The notes: generated by a model from the sequence alone, not told the origin. 64,000 nt of DNA from Monodelphis domestica (GCF_027887165.1 NC_077232.1:1250965-1314964), one strand, 5' to 3'. Positions 11,381 to 23,934 are shown, counted from the stretch's first letter. Translations and numbers: made by a program.

Positions 11381-12230
11381 GTGGCTTTTTAGCCAAGGCT
11401 AATCTTTGAGTCCCTAATAGTTTTTTTGAAGGGGGGGGGGGTGGCATTTATAACTAAGATTGATTTTAGAAATAGTTTGAATTTGTTTTCTACTTTGATT
11501 CAACAAAACAGCTCCTATTCTATGGGCCTGTGTTGATTTACCATGTATCTTATGGGGATGGTTTCAGAGATATCCAGGACACTTCATACAACATTGCAAA
11601 GACAAACAATTTTGAAATCATCAAGAACTCTTCCTGAGCAATCTCAATTCTAGAAAACCAATGCTGAAGCAGGCTACCAAAAGCTAGTGCTCATGGGCTC
11701 AGGGGGCGGAAGAGGCCATCAGTTTCTTGGCCATGGCCAATGAGGGAATTTTTTTTTTGCTTAACTAGGTTTGTTAACAAGGGCTTCCCCCACCCCCCAG
11801 TCCAATGGAAGAGAAAATATATGTTTTGTTCACTGAAAAAAGATGAAGAGCATTTGAATGTATTTTGTGCTTATTTATTATCTCATCAGATAGTAGGAAA
11901 GGCCAAGCATGATTCACTGTCATTGTAGTCCCAAGCCCAAGCCCTGGACCTCACAGTAATAGAAGTTTTAAAATACTGTTTGGAATGGATCGGTCGAGGG
12001 AAGGCTTTAGAACCAGAAAGAGAGATTCTAAAAAAATGACAAGTACCAGGGCAGGGGTGGGAGACACAGATAAGTTCATAATTCATTCATATCTTTCAAA
12101 TGGTATATGCTTGAACATTAGGGCTTCATCAATAAAAGGCTGAGTTCCCAATAATCACATGGGGCAAAAATGAATTATCCCGTAAGAGGAGAAAAAAATG
12201 TAAAAACAAACCATCTTTTTTTTTTTTAAA

Positions 12231-12425
12231 TAAAACCCTTACCTTCTGTCTTGGAGCCAATACTGTGTATTGGCTCCAAGACAGAAGAGTGGTAAGGGCT
12301 AGGCCATGGGGGTCAAGTGACTTGCCCAGGGTCACACAGCTAGGAAGTGGCTGAGGCTAGATTGGAACCCAGGACCTCCTGTCTCCAGGCCTGGTTCTCA
12401 ATCCACTGAGCTACCCAGCTGCCCC
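12231..12425 (-). mobile_element. Marsupial tRNA-like SINE, reverse orientation
   Basis: Complete length: TAAAACCCTTACCTTCTGTC at the tail side, CAAGTGACTTGCCCAGGGTC in the body and CCCAGCTGCCCC at the promoter end. Close to consensus, so comparatively young. Confidence 0.9.
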
Positions 12426-13734
12426 CATCAGTTAGTTTTAAATGTTAACTTCTGCCTCCTATAGAGACTCAAGGCTGGAAAGGGTCTCTGGAGCCAGGAG
12501 TTTAGGGTCACTAAATCAGGCAGCTGTAAAAAAGCTCAGGCCACCCAGCCCAACAGTTTGAGGGCACATCCTGGTCTGGGCAACCACCTTTTCAGATTAT
12601 CAACCATTTCAATAAGATTTGTAGCAAAAAACTCCAAATGCTTCAACCATAAATTTGCAAGGCAGCAAAGAAACCTGGTGCCCAGGGTTCATCCAAGCCC
12701 AGTTTAAGCAATCTCTTCAAGCTTCTGAACCCTTTCATCCTCTAGTTAAAACAAAAATTCAGTACTACATTAAGACTCCCGAGGCACAGGTTCTTAACTG
12801 GTTATGTTCTATGGACTTCCTTGGCCCAATGTTTTTAAACGGCAGGAAGTGCTCAGTTAGAAGTCAGAGAAAACGATAATGTAATTTCTTCTCCTTCGGC
12901 TCACCTGAAATCTACCCATTAACACCAGAGACCCTGAATTCCAAAGTAAGAATGAATTAAGGCGTGTGCCCCACCTCCTTCCCTGCCCCACCTGCACAAA
13001 CTGACATCTCTTGTAACTCCGACACCAACTTGGTATTCTGCTCTCCCTAGGAGCTGATGCTGTGTGTGTGAACGGTCCCACCAGATGGTTCAGCCACACT
13101 CTCTAGCCTGTTCCATCTTCCACCTGCCTGCTGTGCAAACACCACACCTACAGAGCACATGGACAGCATATGTCAGATGTCCACATTGCTTTGCACAGGA
13201 GAACACCATCAATGCCAAAGTAAATATTTGTGGAATAGTGCTAGAGTGGCCTGACAGATTTCACAGGATATAGTAATATCCTACAGAGGATGCTTTGATT
13301 GACTCAGTCATCCTTGAAAAGAAAAACTAGAAACCACAATCTGACCGTACAAGGACAAGCCTATTCCTTTTCATGAACAACCTGAGCTCATCTATGCTGC
13401 CTCTAACATCAACAAATTATTAATAAGTTTACATCAACCTCTGGCAGAATTCAATAAGTCTTTCCAAAAAGGGTCGGTCATTTCTAGGCCCAGAGTCTGT
13501 TATCTGAGAACAGAACTGAGGGCATGTGGCTAATCATCAAACCTCTTAAAGGAACATATTGCTCTTCTTTCTCTATATCACTTTAAGCACACGAAGTTTG
13601 TAAATTAACACGTACATTAGTTACTGTTTTCAGAAAAAACAACAAAGAACTATTATCTTGTCTACCAAAAAATCCTCTCGCAGATGAATTTAAAGCTCAC
13701 ATTTCTCCTGGATTCTGCTATTTCTACGCTGATA

Positions 13735-14530
13735 AACTCTCACCCTGAGCAGTCTTCCATCTCCAGCTGCCTAGACACACATCTCAAGCTGGCTGTTCCA
13801 GACACCTTAAACTCAAAAGTCCAGAGTTAAACTTGTTAAATCTTTCTTCCCCAAACCCTTTCTTTTTCCTACTCCCCTAATCACCCATGTTCAAAATTTG
13901 GTGTTACCCCCCAATTCCAATCTGCTGCCCAGTTCTATCAAGCCTATCTTTCTACAAAGAGGTGCCTGCTGTATCACCTCACATCTGGACTATTGAAATA
14001 ATGTCCGGAGGGGTCTCCCTGCCTCAAGTCTTTCCCAGCAGCCCTTCAATCAGATGTCATCTTATGGAAGCTCATATCTGACCATGTGACCTTCCTCAAT
14101 AAACTCCAATGGCTCCCTATGGCCTCCAGGATCAGATAGAAATCTTGTTTGGCATTCAAAGCCCTCCCAACCTTTCCAGTCCTCTTACACTCCTCTCATT
14201 CCCACAAGAAGTCTCCAATCTGCTAACACTGGCCTCCCATGAGGCATTCCATCCCATAGCTCTGGAAATCTTCAATCATTTTCTCCTGGGCCCAGAATCC
14301 TCTGCCTGCTCATCTCTGTGGTTTCCTTAGCCTGATCACACCCTCCACAAGTCTTTTCAGTCACCCTTAATCCTAAGGCTTTTCCCTCAGAAATCAACTC
14401 TGATTTATAGCCTGTCGGTCCACAGCTGCCTGTGTGTCATCTACTCCCATCAGACTGTAGCAGGGGCTCCTTTCTTTCCTTGTATCCCTGGCACTTAGCA
14501 CAGTGCCTGGCATATCGTGGGTGTGTAACC
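13735..14530 (+). mobile_element. L2 LINE 3' fragment
   Basis: Collinear L2 phrases: ACATCTGGACTATTGAAATA, GGTCTCCCTGCCTCAAGTCT, CTGACCATGTGACCTTCCTC, AATAAACTCCAATGGCTCCC and finally GGCACTTAGCACAGTGCCTG. About 0.8 kb of the 3' part; broken and old. Confidence 0.85.
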
Positions 14531-15199
14531 ATTATAGAAAATATGCCTTAAGATTTTGGAAATAATTCTAACTAGTCATCTTTTACCTTGGGTCAATTCA
14601 GGGAAGCATTCTCAAGAAATCTCATCTCAGCTTTATTGCTTCAGCCCTTTACCACCCTCATCCCCCTCCTCAAATGCTAGAAGAAAATCCAACCAGAACA
14701 AAAGTAACTACTGTGCACCTCCCCCCCTTTGAGGGTAGGAATGTATGTGATCTCGTTCTGCCATTCACCAAGCCTGAACCCAATTATTGGGCACCAATGG
14801 GACTAAACCTAAACAGTCAGGGCAACCCACCAGTGGGTATCTCATCTAAAAGAAGAGTGCCCCTCCAATGCAACAAGTTGCCAGATTCCTAGTGTAGAAA
14901 TTGTACTTCTAACATGAATTTACAAGACCCGACAATTGCCATTAGGCAATAAGAGGTAGACTTCTCCAAAAACTTGCTGGAAACCAGTTGTATTCTACAG
15001 AAACAAAGTCAAATGTTTCTTCTTTTCCCTGTTATTCAAGGCACAATTGTTCTTCATACAATAACTGCCCCTGCCTGGACTTCCCCTACTTAGTCCTTTC
15101 TCTCAAAATTGAATTAGTATGAGAAATGTGTTTAGTAGGCCTTATGCTTCCCTATTCTGTTGAGGGCATCACTTCAAGATATCCAGGTTTGCTACCTCA

Positions 15200-15580
15200 G
15201 AGGCATCCATCCTCCTGCTCTCACTCTTCTTCAACTTCCATTCACTGTGAGGCGCCAAATTTCTCATCAATTCCACCTAGATGCATCTCTCCTGCATGAC
15301 TCCCTCCCCCTTTTCTTCCCTCAGTTCACAGGCTACTAGTTCAGGTCCTCTTTACCTCTCATCTAGACTATACTGCTTCTGGGCTCCCTACTACTCCCAA
15401 GATCAAATACAAAGTCCTGATTGTATTCAAAGACCTTTATCTATTACTCCCTTTTGATCCAGTCCAACTGGTCTTCATGTTCCTCATGCCAAGTTCCACT
15501 GTCCATCTGTGGCCTCCTTCCTTCAGATCTCCACCCAATACGAAGCCTTTTCAAACTCCCTCAAAAAGTGACTATTTATT
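15200..15580 (+). mobile_element. L2-like LINE fragment
   Basis: CATCTAGACTATACTGCTTC, CAAGATCAAATACAAAGTCC and CTCCACCCAATACGAAGCC resemble the L2 3' coding and untranslated region, more diverged than the copy at 13.7 kb. Confidence 0.6.
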
Positions 15581-15865
15581 TGGTATGGTAGGGGAGTGAT
15601 GTACAATGGTCAGAGCAAAGTTGAGTTAAGTGGTGGCCACCCAGCTGGTAGGCATCTGAGGCTGGATTTGAACTTGGATTTTCCTGACTCCAGACCCTGT
15701 ACTACCTAGCTGCCACCTAAAATTTTTTAGAGAATATTATAAAGTTTGGGTCTATCCTTAAAGGGCAGGCTCACCGATTCTCAATAATTAATTCCAAGTC
15801 AAATCCAATCATCACAAAAAGATTTTCCAAACTCAGCTGATCACAAGCAAGATTTAATATCATCA

Positions 15866-16070
15866 GGGGCAGCTGGGTGGCTCAGTGGATTGAGAGCCAG
15901 GCCTAAAGACGGGAGATCCAAGGTTCAAATCTGGCCTCAGACACTTCCCAGCTGTGTGACCCTGGGCAAATAACTTCACCCCCATTGCCTAGCCCTGACC
16001 CCTCTTCTGCCTTGGAACCAATACACAGTATTGATTCCAAGACAGAAGGTAAGGGTTTTTATTTTAAAAA
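15866..16070 (+). mobile_element. Marsupial tRNA-like SINE with target duplication
   Basis: Starts GGGGCAGCTGGGTGGCTCAG and ends GACAGAAGGTAAGGG plus a T/A tail. Flanks AAGATTTAATATCATCA (15849-15865) and AAGATTTAATGTTATCA (16070-16086) are the target-site duplication. Confidence 0.93.
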
Positions 16071-16208
16071 AGATTTAATGTTATCAAATTCTAGTATAAC
16101 ATAATAAATTTGGCATGTTCAGTGTCAACTAATTCCTCTGAAATCTTCTGAAATTAAGTCAACTGAGGCAATGCTATCTTGATTCAAAAGAACTTAAAAA
16201 AATTATTT

Positions 16209-16395
16209 AAAACCCTTACCTTCTGTTTTAGAATCAATACTGTGTAAAGGTTCCAAAGCAGAAGAGGCTAGGCAATGGGGGTTAAGTGACTTGCCCAGGG
16301 TCATACAGCAAGGAAGTGTCTGAGGACAGATTTGAACCTTGGACCTCCCATCTCTAGGTCTGGCTCTTAATCCACTGAGACACCCAGTTGCCCCC
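16209..16395 (-). mobile_element. Marsupial tRNA-like SINE, reverse, exact 12-bp target duplication
   Basis: Reverse-orientation SINE (AACCCTTACCTTCTGTTTTA ... CCCAGTTGCCCCC). The 12-mer TCAAAAGAACTT occurs at 16184-16195 and again at 16396-16407, an exact flanking duplication. Confidence 0.93.
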
Positions 16396-17379
16396 TCAAA
16401 AGAACTTTGAGAAGTTTCTAGTGTAACAGAAGCAAGCAGAAGCCAAGGAAACCAAAAATCAACTTTCTTTCTAGTTACCTCCCCAAGTCAAATTAGTCTT
16501 GGGCAACTAAACTTCAAAGACAACATATCCTTTTCCTCTCCTCTTTCCTTGAATCACCACCTAGTAATCTGGTGTTATTTCTATTACTCCCCCAAGATAT
16601 TTCTCTTACATCCCTATCCTTTCAGTCTTCCCTTCTAATTCCTGCTCCCAACTCCCAGGAACCCAGCCCAGATTCTCTGAAGGAAAGCACAGAATGGTAT
16701 TTCTGAGAGCCCTTCCCAACAGCCTCCTCTTTTCTATCCCAAGCACAGCTGTTTCAAGGGATCTTCAAGCTGCTTTGACTTACTGTCAATTGAGATCCAG
16801 GAGAAGCTGCTCGTTACAAACCTGCCCCAGGTGCTTTCCAATCTTTCCCTTCTATGCTTTTGGAGGGACTCTGGCTCTCCTCGGTGGGCTGCAGACCCAC
16901 CTACCTCTCTCGGGGCCTGGGCTTCCCTCTAACCGCTGCCTCCTGGCACTTCTTTCAAAGCTGGTTAATTAAGACTGAGATGACACAGATTTTAACTCTG
17001 TGCCAACCAGTAACTAATCAAGCCAAGCACTGGGGCTACCAAAACAAAAATGAAGCATCCCAGCTCTCCCGGAGTTTTTGAAGGGAGAAGTCCATTCCGT
17101 TAGAGGTTTCCGAAGTGTCACAAGAAACAGTAAGTGAGGTCAATCCCTTTCTCCCAGTCTACCTCAGTTTCCTCAGCTCTAAAATGGAGGCCATCTGGAT
17201 GCCACATCCTGGGGCTGTTTGTGTTCCCAAGTATTTGCTCCATCAACCTTACTCTCCACAACGCTCGGGATGAAGAGATGTCACCCCCCTTAGAGTAGCC
17301 ACTCCCCGAGAGCAGCCCTTGGCGCAGCCCCTGACCCATATCTGCTGCCTGACAGTAGACAGGGCTTCGTCGGATCCGT

Positions 17380-18850
17380 TACCCCCGCGAGCTCAGAAAA
17401 GGCGGGGGGTCAGGCCGGGAACGGAGAGAGGGACTCCGGGGTCTCGGAGAGGCCCGCACGGAGGCACGTGTGGCCGAATGACCTTGGGCGAGTCCCTTAG
17501 CCGAGAGGCGGGATCTGCGGCTCTTCCCCCGCACCCGGCTCCGACCCTGGGACCCCCGAAAAGCAATGGAAAAAAAACTCCCTAGGAACATGGAAACCTC
17601 CTGGGTCAAGACGGAGGAGGACGAGACAGAGGTCGCAGCACGGAGCGCTCGCGCGGGCTGCGAGCTGGCTGGAGTCTCGGCGTCGCCTCCTGACCCAGAC
17701 CGACAGAGGAGACCCTCGTCCAAACTCCAAAGCCCCGCTGCGGTGCCGAAACAGCTGGAGCTCAGAGCACGAGACGTGCCGAGATGCTCCCGAGCATAGG
17801 GCCGGCTGGGGACTAGCTCCGGACAAAGCCTCGGATAGCGCGGGGTCCGGCCCGGGGAGCAGCTCCCGCGAGGAGACGGTCTCAGGTGGAGGACGCCGCC
17901 GCTCCGGGTACTGCCCGCCCCGACTCTCGGGGCCTCCGGCTCCAACAGGGATCCGCCAGGCGCCCTCCTCCCCCTTGCGGTCACCCCCCTCCACTCCCAA
18001 TCCCCCACGGAAAAAAAAGGAAACACTGCGGGGTGAGGGAAAGCCGCGGGAGGGCCCCGAGCGCCCCTGGCTGGACAAGGAGCGGTCCGGCCCCTTGAAC
18101 GCCCCCGGGGCTGCCCCCAGCGCCCCTCGCCCGTCCAGGCCACGGCCTGGGCCCCGCGCGGTGAAGGCAGGCTGACTAGCCACTGCGGGCCTACGGAGAT
18201 AGGCCCGAGGTCGCGGCCAGGGTCTGGACCGGCCACTCCCGCCTGTCCTTCCGGCCTCGCCTCTCCTCCTCTTGCCCCCCTGCTGTGGCCCCCACCCACC
18301 TCAGGCTCCGGCTGCGGCTCCGGCGGCCTCGGCTCTCCCCAGCTTAATGCTCCTTCTCTCAGACTGCTGCGCCGCCGCGGCCTCCAGCAACACCACCTCC
18401 CATTGGCCAGCGCCCCGCACGCGCTCTGCGCTCGCTTTCCGCCAGCAAGGAGCGCTGCAATTGGACGCCGAACGTAAGGGCGGAGCCGTGGGAGGGCGGC
18501 GACCAATCCGGACCCGGCTATGGATGAAGAGGCAAAGACAGAGCTCCTCCCCCCCGCCCCCGCGCCCTCCGCCGTGGCCCCACGCGCTTGGGCCGTGCTG
18601 CGCCTGCTCGGCGTACCAAGCTTATGCAAACGAAAGGGCCATCTCGGGCCTGCGCATCTGCGCATTCCTTCCTCCTCTTTAAAGGGATCGAAGCGGGCTC
18701 CCGGGAGCACGTGGAAGGCAGGGCGAGAGGGGCAGTCTTCGTTCGAGCACGGAATGGGGATTCCCCAGGGTTCGCGGGCCGGGACGTCGGAAGATCAGGC
18801 TCCAGCGCGCTCCAGCCTCAGGCCCCGCCCAGTGCCCCGGCATGCTTCAC
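17380..18850. promoter_or_regulatory. NAP1L4: CpG island and NAP1L4 promoter, possibly divergent
   Basis: Dense CpG over about 1.4 kb against much lower CpG on both sides. Minus-strand CCAAT boxes (read as ATTGG on the plus strand) lie at 18402-18406 and 18460-18464. A plus-strand CCAAT lies at 18504-18508. An NRF1-like TGCGCATCTGCGCA lies near 18652 and a TTTAAA at about 18677. The first two suit NAP1L4; the last three would suit a transcript leaving to the right. No TATA box serves NAP1L4, as is usual for island promoters. Confidence 0.75.
18300..18395 (-). other. NAP1L4: NAP1L4 untranslated exon 1 (3' border seen, 5' border approximate)
   Basis: On the minus strand the GC-rich leader ends GGAGCCTGAG followed by GTGGGTGG, a plausible donor. 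It lies just downstream of an inverted CCAAT box and inside the CpG island, and no coding exon precedes the ATG exon at 10.2 kb. The transcription start is inferred, not seen. Confidence 0.55.
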
Positions 18851-19149
18851 TACCCAGCTCTCCTGTCGTCCACTCAGCCTCAGCCTATGACCCGACCTCA
18901 CTTTTTTGCCCCCAACACTCACCTCCACTCCTAACTACCCCCCACCCCGCCGAGACTCCCAGGGCTGACACAGAGGGGCTCCTCCCCACCTGGGTGGATA
19001 CCCAGCGAGGCAGAAGCAGTCCCTGCTGACTTGGAGACCCAGATTCTAGCGGGGCACCTATGGACATAGAAGTGAGCAATTTCTGGGCCCAGGAGGCCAG
19101 ACAGGGGCAGCCTCAGCTCCTTCAGCCCAGTTCAATCAGCTGCACTTAT

Positions 19150-19700
19150 TGGCCATCCATCCAGGGAACCCACTCCAGTGCTGGAGACACAATGAAGAAA
19201 ATGAAGCTGTGCCTGGAGGGGGGGGGGGGGCAGAGAGGAGTGAAGTGAATGCACAAAAGAAACAGGAAATAAGAGATCATCTCAGAGGGAGGAGGGAGAA
19301 GCCTTCCTGGTGGAGGTGGCTCCTGGGCTGCTCCCTGAAAGACGTCAGGGGTTCAAAAAGACAGAGGGGAGGCCAGAGCATCCCATGGCAGGCACATGCA
19401 TGGGAGAGGGAGATGGAATGCCACATACCAGGAACAGCCAATGAGCGATTTGATTATAACTGAGAGTGTGCTGGGGGAGGGACAAGTGTTCCTACTGAGG
19501 AGAAAGAGGAGCCATGCTAGGAAGGGGCTCCACATGGAGACAGAAGAGATTGTGTTTCTTCTGAGAAGTGATAGGGAGCCATTGCAGCTTCTAGTGCAAA
19601 GGAATAAAGGAATATGGGGAGTGACAGGGTCAGATGTGTTGCAGGTAAATCAGTTTGGCTGCGCTCTGGACAATGGCCTAGAGACGCCAGTGGGAAGGTT
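19150..19700 (+). repeat. Unclassified old interspersed repeat, copy 1
   Basis: Shares an ordered set of phrases with the copies near 22.7 and 23.5 kb: stock text around GCTGGAGACACAATG, a GGCAGGCACATG segment, then GATAGGGAGCCATTGCAGC and GGGTCAGATGTG. The text is typical of a mammalian dispersed repeat whose class I cannot assign (probably a LINE 3' end). Confidence 0.45.
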
Positions 19701-20678
19701 GTGGCAGTCTTCTCTTCCCCACCCAGATGTTCTCCCAACCACACTTCCTGATGGATAGTCCACAAAGCACCCTGGAGGGTTCTGAGGCATGAGCAACCCA
19801 GCAGACGCCAGGAGGCAGCCTCTGCTGGACAGGTGAATACCGGAGCCGGGCCAGGCGGGAAGTTCTCAAAAACCCTATTCCCACAGAATGGAAAACAAAA
19901 CCAAGACCTGCAAGAGGGCCTTCACACAATGGGAAGTCAAGGCCAGGAGTCCCACAGGGCCGACTGTGACCCGACCATTGAACACCAGCTTGGGTCTGGC
20001 CCAGAATCAACCCATCACCTTGGAAATTTCACCTCTTCTCAGCCGGGGAAGAGATAGGTGATGCCCTGGGGTGTCTAAGGCTGTTGTCAATCCTGGGAAA
20101 GGGGTGGCTGCTGCCCTGAGGCTGGAGAACAGGCATCCCACCCTGTTGGAGCTTGAGACAGCCCGAGTGGCAGGGCACAAGGTAGGAAGGAAGGAGCATC
20201 CTTTGTGATGAGAGGCGTCGGTTCTCATCTGGTTGGCAGCACTCCCTTCAGAGCGCTGGGTCAGAATGGAAAATAGGGCCCAGGAACGGGGCTTCCTGAG
20301 GATCAGTAGCAATGTGAAGCACAAGCTGAAGCCTTTGCCCATTGGCATGGGCACCTGTTACTGAAGCAGACCCTCCCACACACAGGAAGGCCCCAGATGG
20401 CTAAAAGACCCCGGCTACCTGGAGGGGGGACCCAGGGGCAAAGGGACCTGGGCACTGTTCTGGGGCGTTCTGGGGAAGAAGCTGGAGAAGAGGGCGCAGG
20501 GATACTGGGAGTTGCCTTCTCCTGCCTGTGGAGGAGAGCAGCCGCCTTCTGCTTGGCCCCAAAGACAGACCTGGGGGTTGTGAGGGTGGGAGGTAGGTGG
20601 GGAGTTACAAAGAGCAACTTTGATGGCAGATTCCCAGCGTGGGGTGGCCAGGCTTGGGAGGTTGCCCCATCATCAGAT

Positions 20679-21239
20679 GTAGCAGTCCACCCCTAGCTAT
20701 GGGCAAGGGAAACAGTTAGTATGTACAGAGTGGCTTAGAAGAGAGCATGCTCAGTCTTGAGCATGGCTAGGAAAGCCTCTGACCCTTGACCCCAGCTTCC
20801 CCCAGGTTAGTGGGGAAAACAGGTTTCTTTGTGCTCACCTGGCTAAGAGAAGCCACACCTATACCTTGTCGTCAACCAATGATAATCATCCCTATGTATT
20901 GTGTATATTTGCATATCAAAGAGATTAAATACAGGGCTGCAGCAAGCTCCGCCCCTCTCATCCCCTTGGATCTCAACTCTCACTGATGCCTGTCCTTGCT
21001 GGAGCTTGGCCTCTGGCCAGGCTCCATCTTTGATTCCTTTCCTTATCTACCTCTCCCACCTGGGACCTGGCCTTTGGCCAGGCACTTTCTTCTCTCTATC
21101 ATGTCTCCAACCTGTGTGGTATTAAATTTGGATCTTTGGACGGGTATAAGCCTTCTGAGTAGTCCACTGATTGGAGTTTTTGCTGTGGCTCCTTGATAAT
21201 CAATAAGGCCTGGATTTCTGACTCATTCCTGCCACCTCA
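20679..21239 (+). mobile_element. Solo LTR-like fossil
   Basis: Plus-sense block with an LTR-like order: TGTAGCAG start, a CCAAT box (AACCAATGATAATC, about 20874), an ATTTGCATA octamer-like box, a GATTAAATACAGGG TATA-like box (about 20922), and an AATCAATAAGGCCTGG polyadenylation-like end (about 21200). About 0.56 kb. No internal region adjoins it. The family was not identified; it is unlike the LTRs at 3.8 and 51.4 kb. Borders are approximate. Confidence 0.5.
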
Positions 21240-22169
21240 TATCTCTAACTTGGCTCTGCCACCCCCCTCGCGGCATCCAGAACTTCTATCCTTCCTCTAT
21301 CTTCCTACCTTGAAGCTTTTCGCTGGATCGGGAAGCTTCATCAGAGATATCCTGGAAGACTCATTGGGGATGCTGAAGAGGGTGGGATACCCCGGAACCC
21401 TCCCAGTCCAGCTTGGGATAGGGGAGGCTGGCCTTTGGGCTTCCTCCATCCTCTGACATCCCTCCAGAGTCAAAAGCAGAGTTGCCCAAAGTCATACAGT
21501 GACACATCCTCGGCCTCTAGCCTGGAAAGACCCGTGGAGGGACCTCCAGATGGCTTACAAGACCAGGAGCCCTCCCGAAACACGGCTTCTACACACAGAG
21601 CCTTTCTAGTGTCCAATGGCGCTTTTCTACAGACTCCATTTCTCATTCTCTGTCTGTCTCCGCAGTCTCAGGCAGTCGGGGTCTGCCTTCTTGTCCATCC
21701 CCTTTGGTGGTATCTAAACCAGGTTCCCTGGAGCCTTCCCAGCCCAGGGGTGGGGTGATGGTGTTTTCCCAGCCCCAGGAGCAGTTCTCCCCACTCTCCA
21801 GGTGGAAGGGCCTTCCAGGGTGGGAGCTGGTGGGGTGGTGGGGGGTGCTGTGGGACGTGGAGTAGCTGGAGCAGAAATGCCCATCCAGGTGAGAAGGCCC
21901 AAGATGGAGGACAGCCCATGGCCAGCTAGGAGAGGAGACCAGAGGAATCCCTCGGGCTGCCTGCATTTGCTCCTTCTTCAGACATTCTGTTATCCAGCCA
22001 CACTGGTCTGCCATTTCCCAATTCTGTGCTTTTGTTCTTGCCGGCCCCAGGGCTGGAATGTTTGGCCCAGCTAGAACCTGGCCTTCTTCAGGAGGCTGTG
22101 GCGTCCTGCCCGGTGGCCTTCCAGCCGCTGTTTCCTCTCTGCTTACCGTGGATGTTCCGAGAGGGCCAG

Positions 22170-22345
22170 TGGCCCTCCCCTTCCTTTGTATCCTGAAAGC
22201 TTAGCCCAGTGCCCGCTCCTCGCACATGGTGGCTTTGTATTTGTTAGTCTGTATGACAAATCTCCTCGGGGGCAGGGCTGAGTTTTGCTAGCACGTAGCC
22301 CGGGGCCTGGCACGGAGTAGGTGCTTAATAAATGTTTGATTATTG
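22170..22345 (+). mobile_element. L2-type 3' tail
   Basis: GGGGCAGGGCTGAGTTTTGC, GGCCTGGCACGGAGTAGGTG and CTTAATAAATGTTTGATT are the standard end of L2/MIR elements. Confidence 0.7.
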
Positions 22346-22659
22346 TTGATCCCTCCATCCATACTCCTTCACTGGCATTGGGCTGGCAACACGGCTCAGG
22401 CCTGTGTACCAAGTGCCTTCCCCATTCTGGGCCCTTTCTTTGGTATCGAATGAGGTGGCTTCTAAGGGAACCACCATTGGGAAAAGACTTACAAGCACTT
22501 TCCCTCCATTCTCTCTGCAGTTCTGGAGGGGGCCCGGCGTCTTGGGCTCAGGGGTGACTGCTCACAGCCATGTGATCCTGCAGACATCTGCTCGGCGCCC
22601 ACCGTAGTGGCTGTAGAGTGCTCGGGAGCCTGTTCATGGAGCTCCACTAGACATAAGAC

Positions 22660-23060
22660 ATGGAGGATCAGGGCAAAGGATGGCCCCAATCTGGGGCAGG
22701 GAAGGGCCATTTCTGCTCATTTTTGGAGCTCCGTACGCATAACACACACCAACGATAGCCAGGAAGCAGGAAAGGGGTATCAGGAGAAGGCTTCATTGAG
22801 CAGGGCCTTCGAGGACGGATAGGAACCCCCCAGGTTGAGGAGAGGAGGGGAAGATATCCAAGACCAGCAAACAAGGACTAAGGAATTCTGGAAGGACAGA
22901 GTCCGCCAGGTGGACAGAATCAGAATTCCTAGAGGAGAGGTTATACAAGATGGCAGATGCCAGGAAGAGGCATTTGAAGGTTTATGTAGGAGGCCACAGG
23001 GAGCCATTGATGATTCTTAAGCAGAAGAATTCCGAGCAGAGAATTGCTTGAAGAGACTGG
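22660..23060 (+). repeat. Unclassified old interspersed repeat, copy 2
   Basis: Carries GAAGGCTTCATTGAGCAGGG, GGCATTTGAAGG and ACAGGGAGCCATTGATG (22998-23010) in the same order as copy 1. Confidence 0.45.
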
Positions 23061-23439
23061 CCACATCTCTGAATAGCCTCTGAGGTCCCTTCCAAGGCAG
23101 AAATTCTTGAAGACACGATGTTAAGGCAGCTTCTTGGTCTTTACCCTCCAGAAGTTCTGCCAATGGCTGGGTGGGAAGATTAGACTTTCTGGCGTTCTTT
23201 GCTTCCTCCAATGATGTTTGGTTTCCTATCTTGTCTGACTGCTTCTCTGTGCTGGCCAGCGATTAGGAGTGAGTCCAATTATCAGCATTAACACATGGAC
23301 CAGCCCATGGGGAAGACACACCCACCCAGCCAGCCTTCCTCCTGGGGCTCTCCCCAATAGTTTCCCCATCGCACCTAGAGCCCACGTTCCACAAGACTAG
23401 CTCTTTGGGACCCTCTCTCCAACAAAAGATAGAGAAGGT

Positions 23440-23880
23440 CCATAGGTATTCCCTCGAGGCAAGCCAATAAAGACCTACTATGTGTAAGTGCCAAGGCTAG
23501 CAAGAGGCAAAAAGAAGGTGTGTGACCTCAGGTCCCGGGTCTACTGTTCAAACATTCAGTCCAGATAAGTGTGGGAAGGCGCAGGAATGAAGCCATGTTT
23601 TAGCAGCAGACACTTGAGGAAGTTGGCAGGTGGAGATATGGAGGGAGAGCATTCCAGGCAGAGGGGACAGCCGGAGCCAGGAGATGGCCAGGGCCTGGAT
23701 CCCAAAGGCAGGAAGGAACCAGGCCCCGAAGGACTCAAAAAGCTGAACGAAATGTTTGTCCACTGAGTCAGGGGGTCGTAGGGTGGCCTGGAGTCTGACC
23801 GCTGGTGGCTGGATGGAGGAAGAGCAGAAGGGAAGCATCCTGAGGGAGGTTGATGCCTCCCCTCCCCAGCAGCTCTTGGG
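23440..23880 (+). repeat. Unclassified old interspersed repeat, copy 3
   Basis: Begins around AAGACCTACTATGTGTAAGT and carries GAGCATTCCAGGCAGAGGGG (about 23647) and GAGATGGCCAGGGCC, matching the middle part of copies 1 and 2. Confidence 0.45.
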
Positions 23881-23934
23881 ACGGTCCAGAGGTGAGGAGA
23901 TAATGGCGGATAGTTGCCTTAATTGTGTATTTGC

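Larger units (their letters stand above)
10254..18299 (-). other. NAP1L4 intron 1, repeat-rich
   Basis: 8-kb first intron. It holds L3/CR1 and L2 LINE remnants and three SINEs, listed separately. 11400-12230, 12430-13730 and 16400-17380 show no recognisable gene. Confidence 0.7.

Noticed and set aside
15866-15960. tRNA-like A and B boxes
   Set aside because: They belong to the SINE; no cloverleaf or acceptor stem can be drawn.
17379-18710. 443-codon minus-strand frame over the CpG island
   Set aside because: Low-complexity, arginine/proline-rich text expected from GC-rich DNA. It crosses the NAP1L4 exon 1 donor, and no protein family is recognisable.
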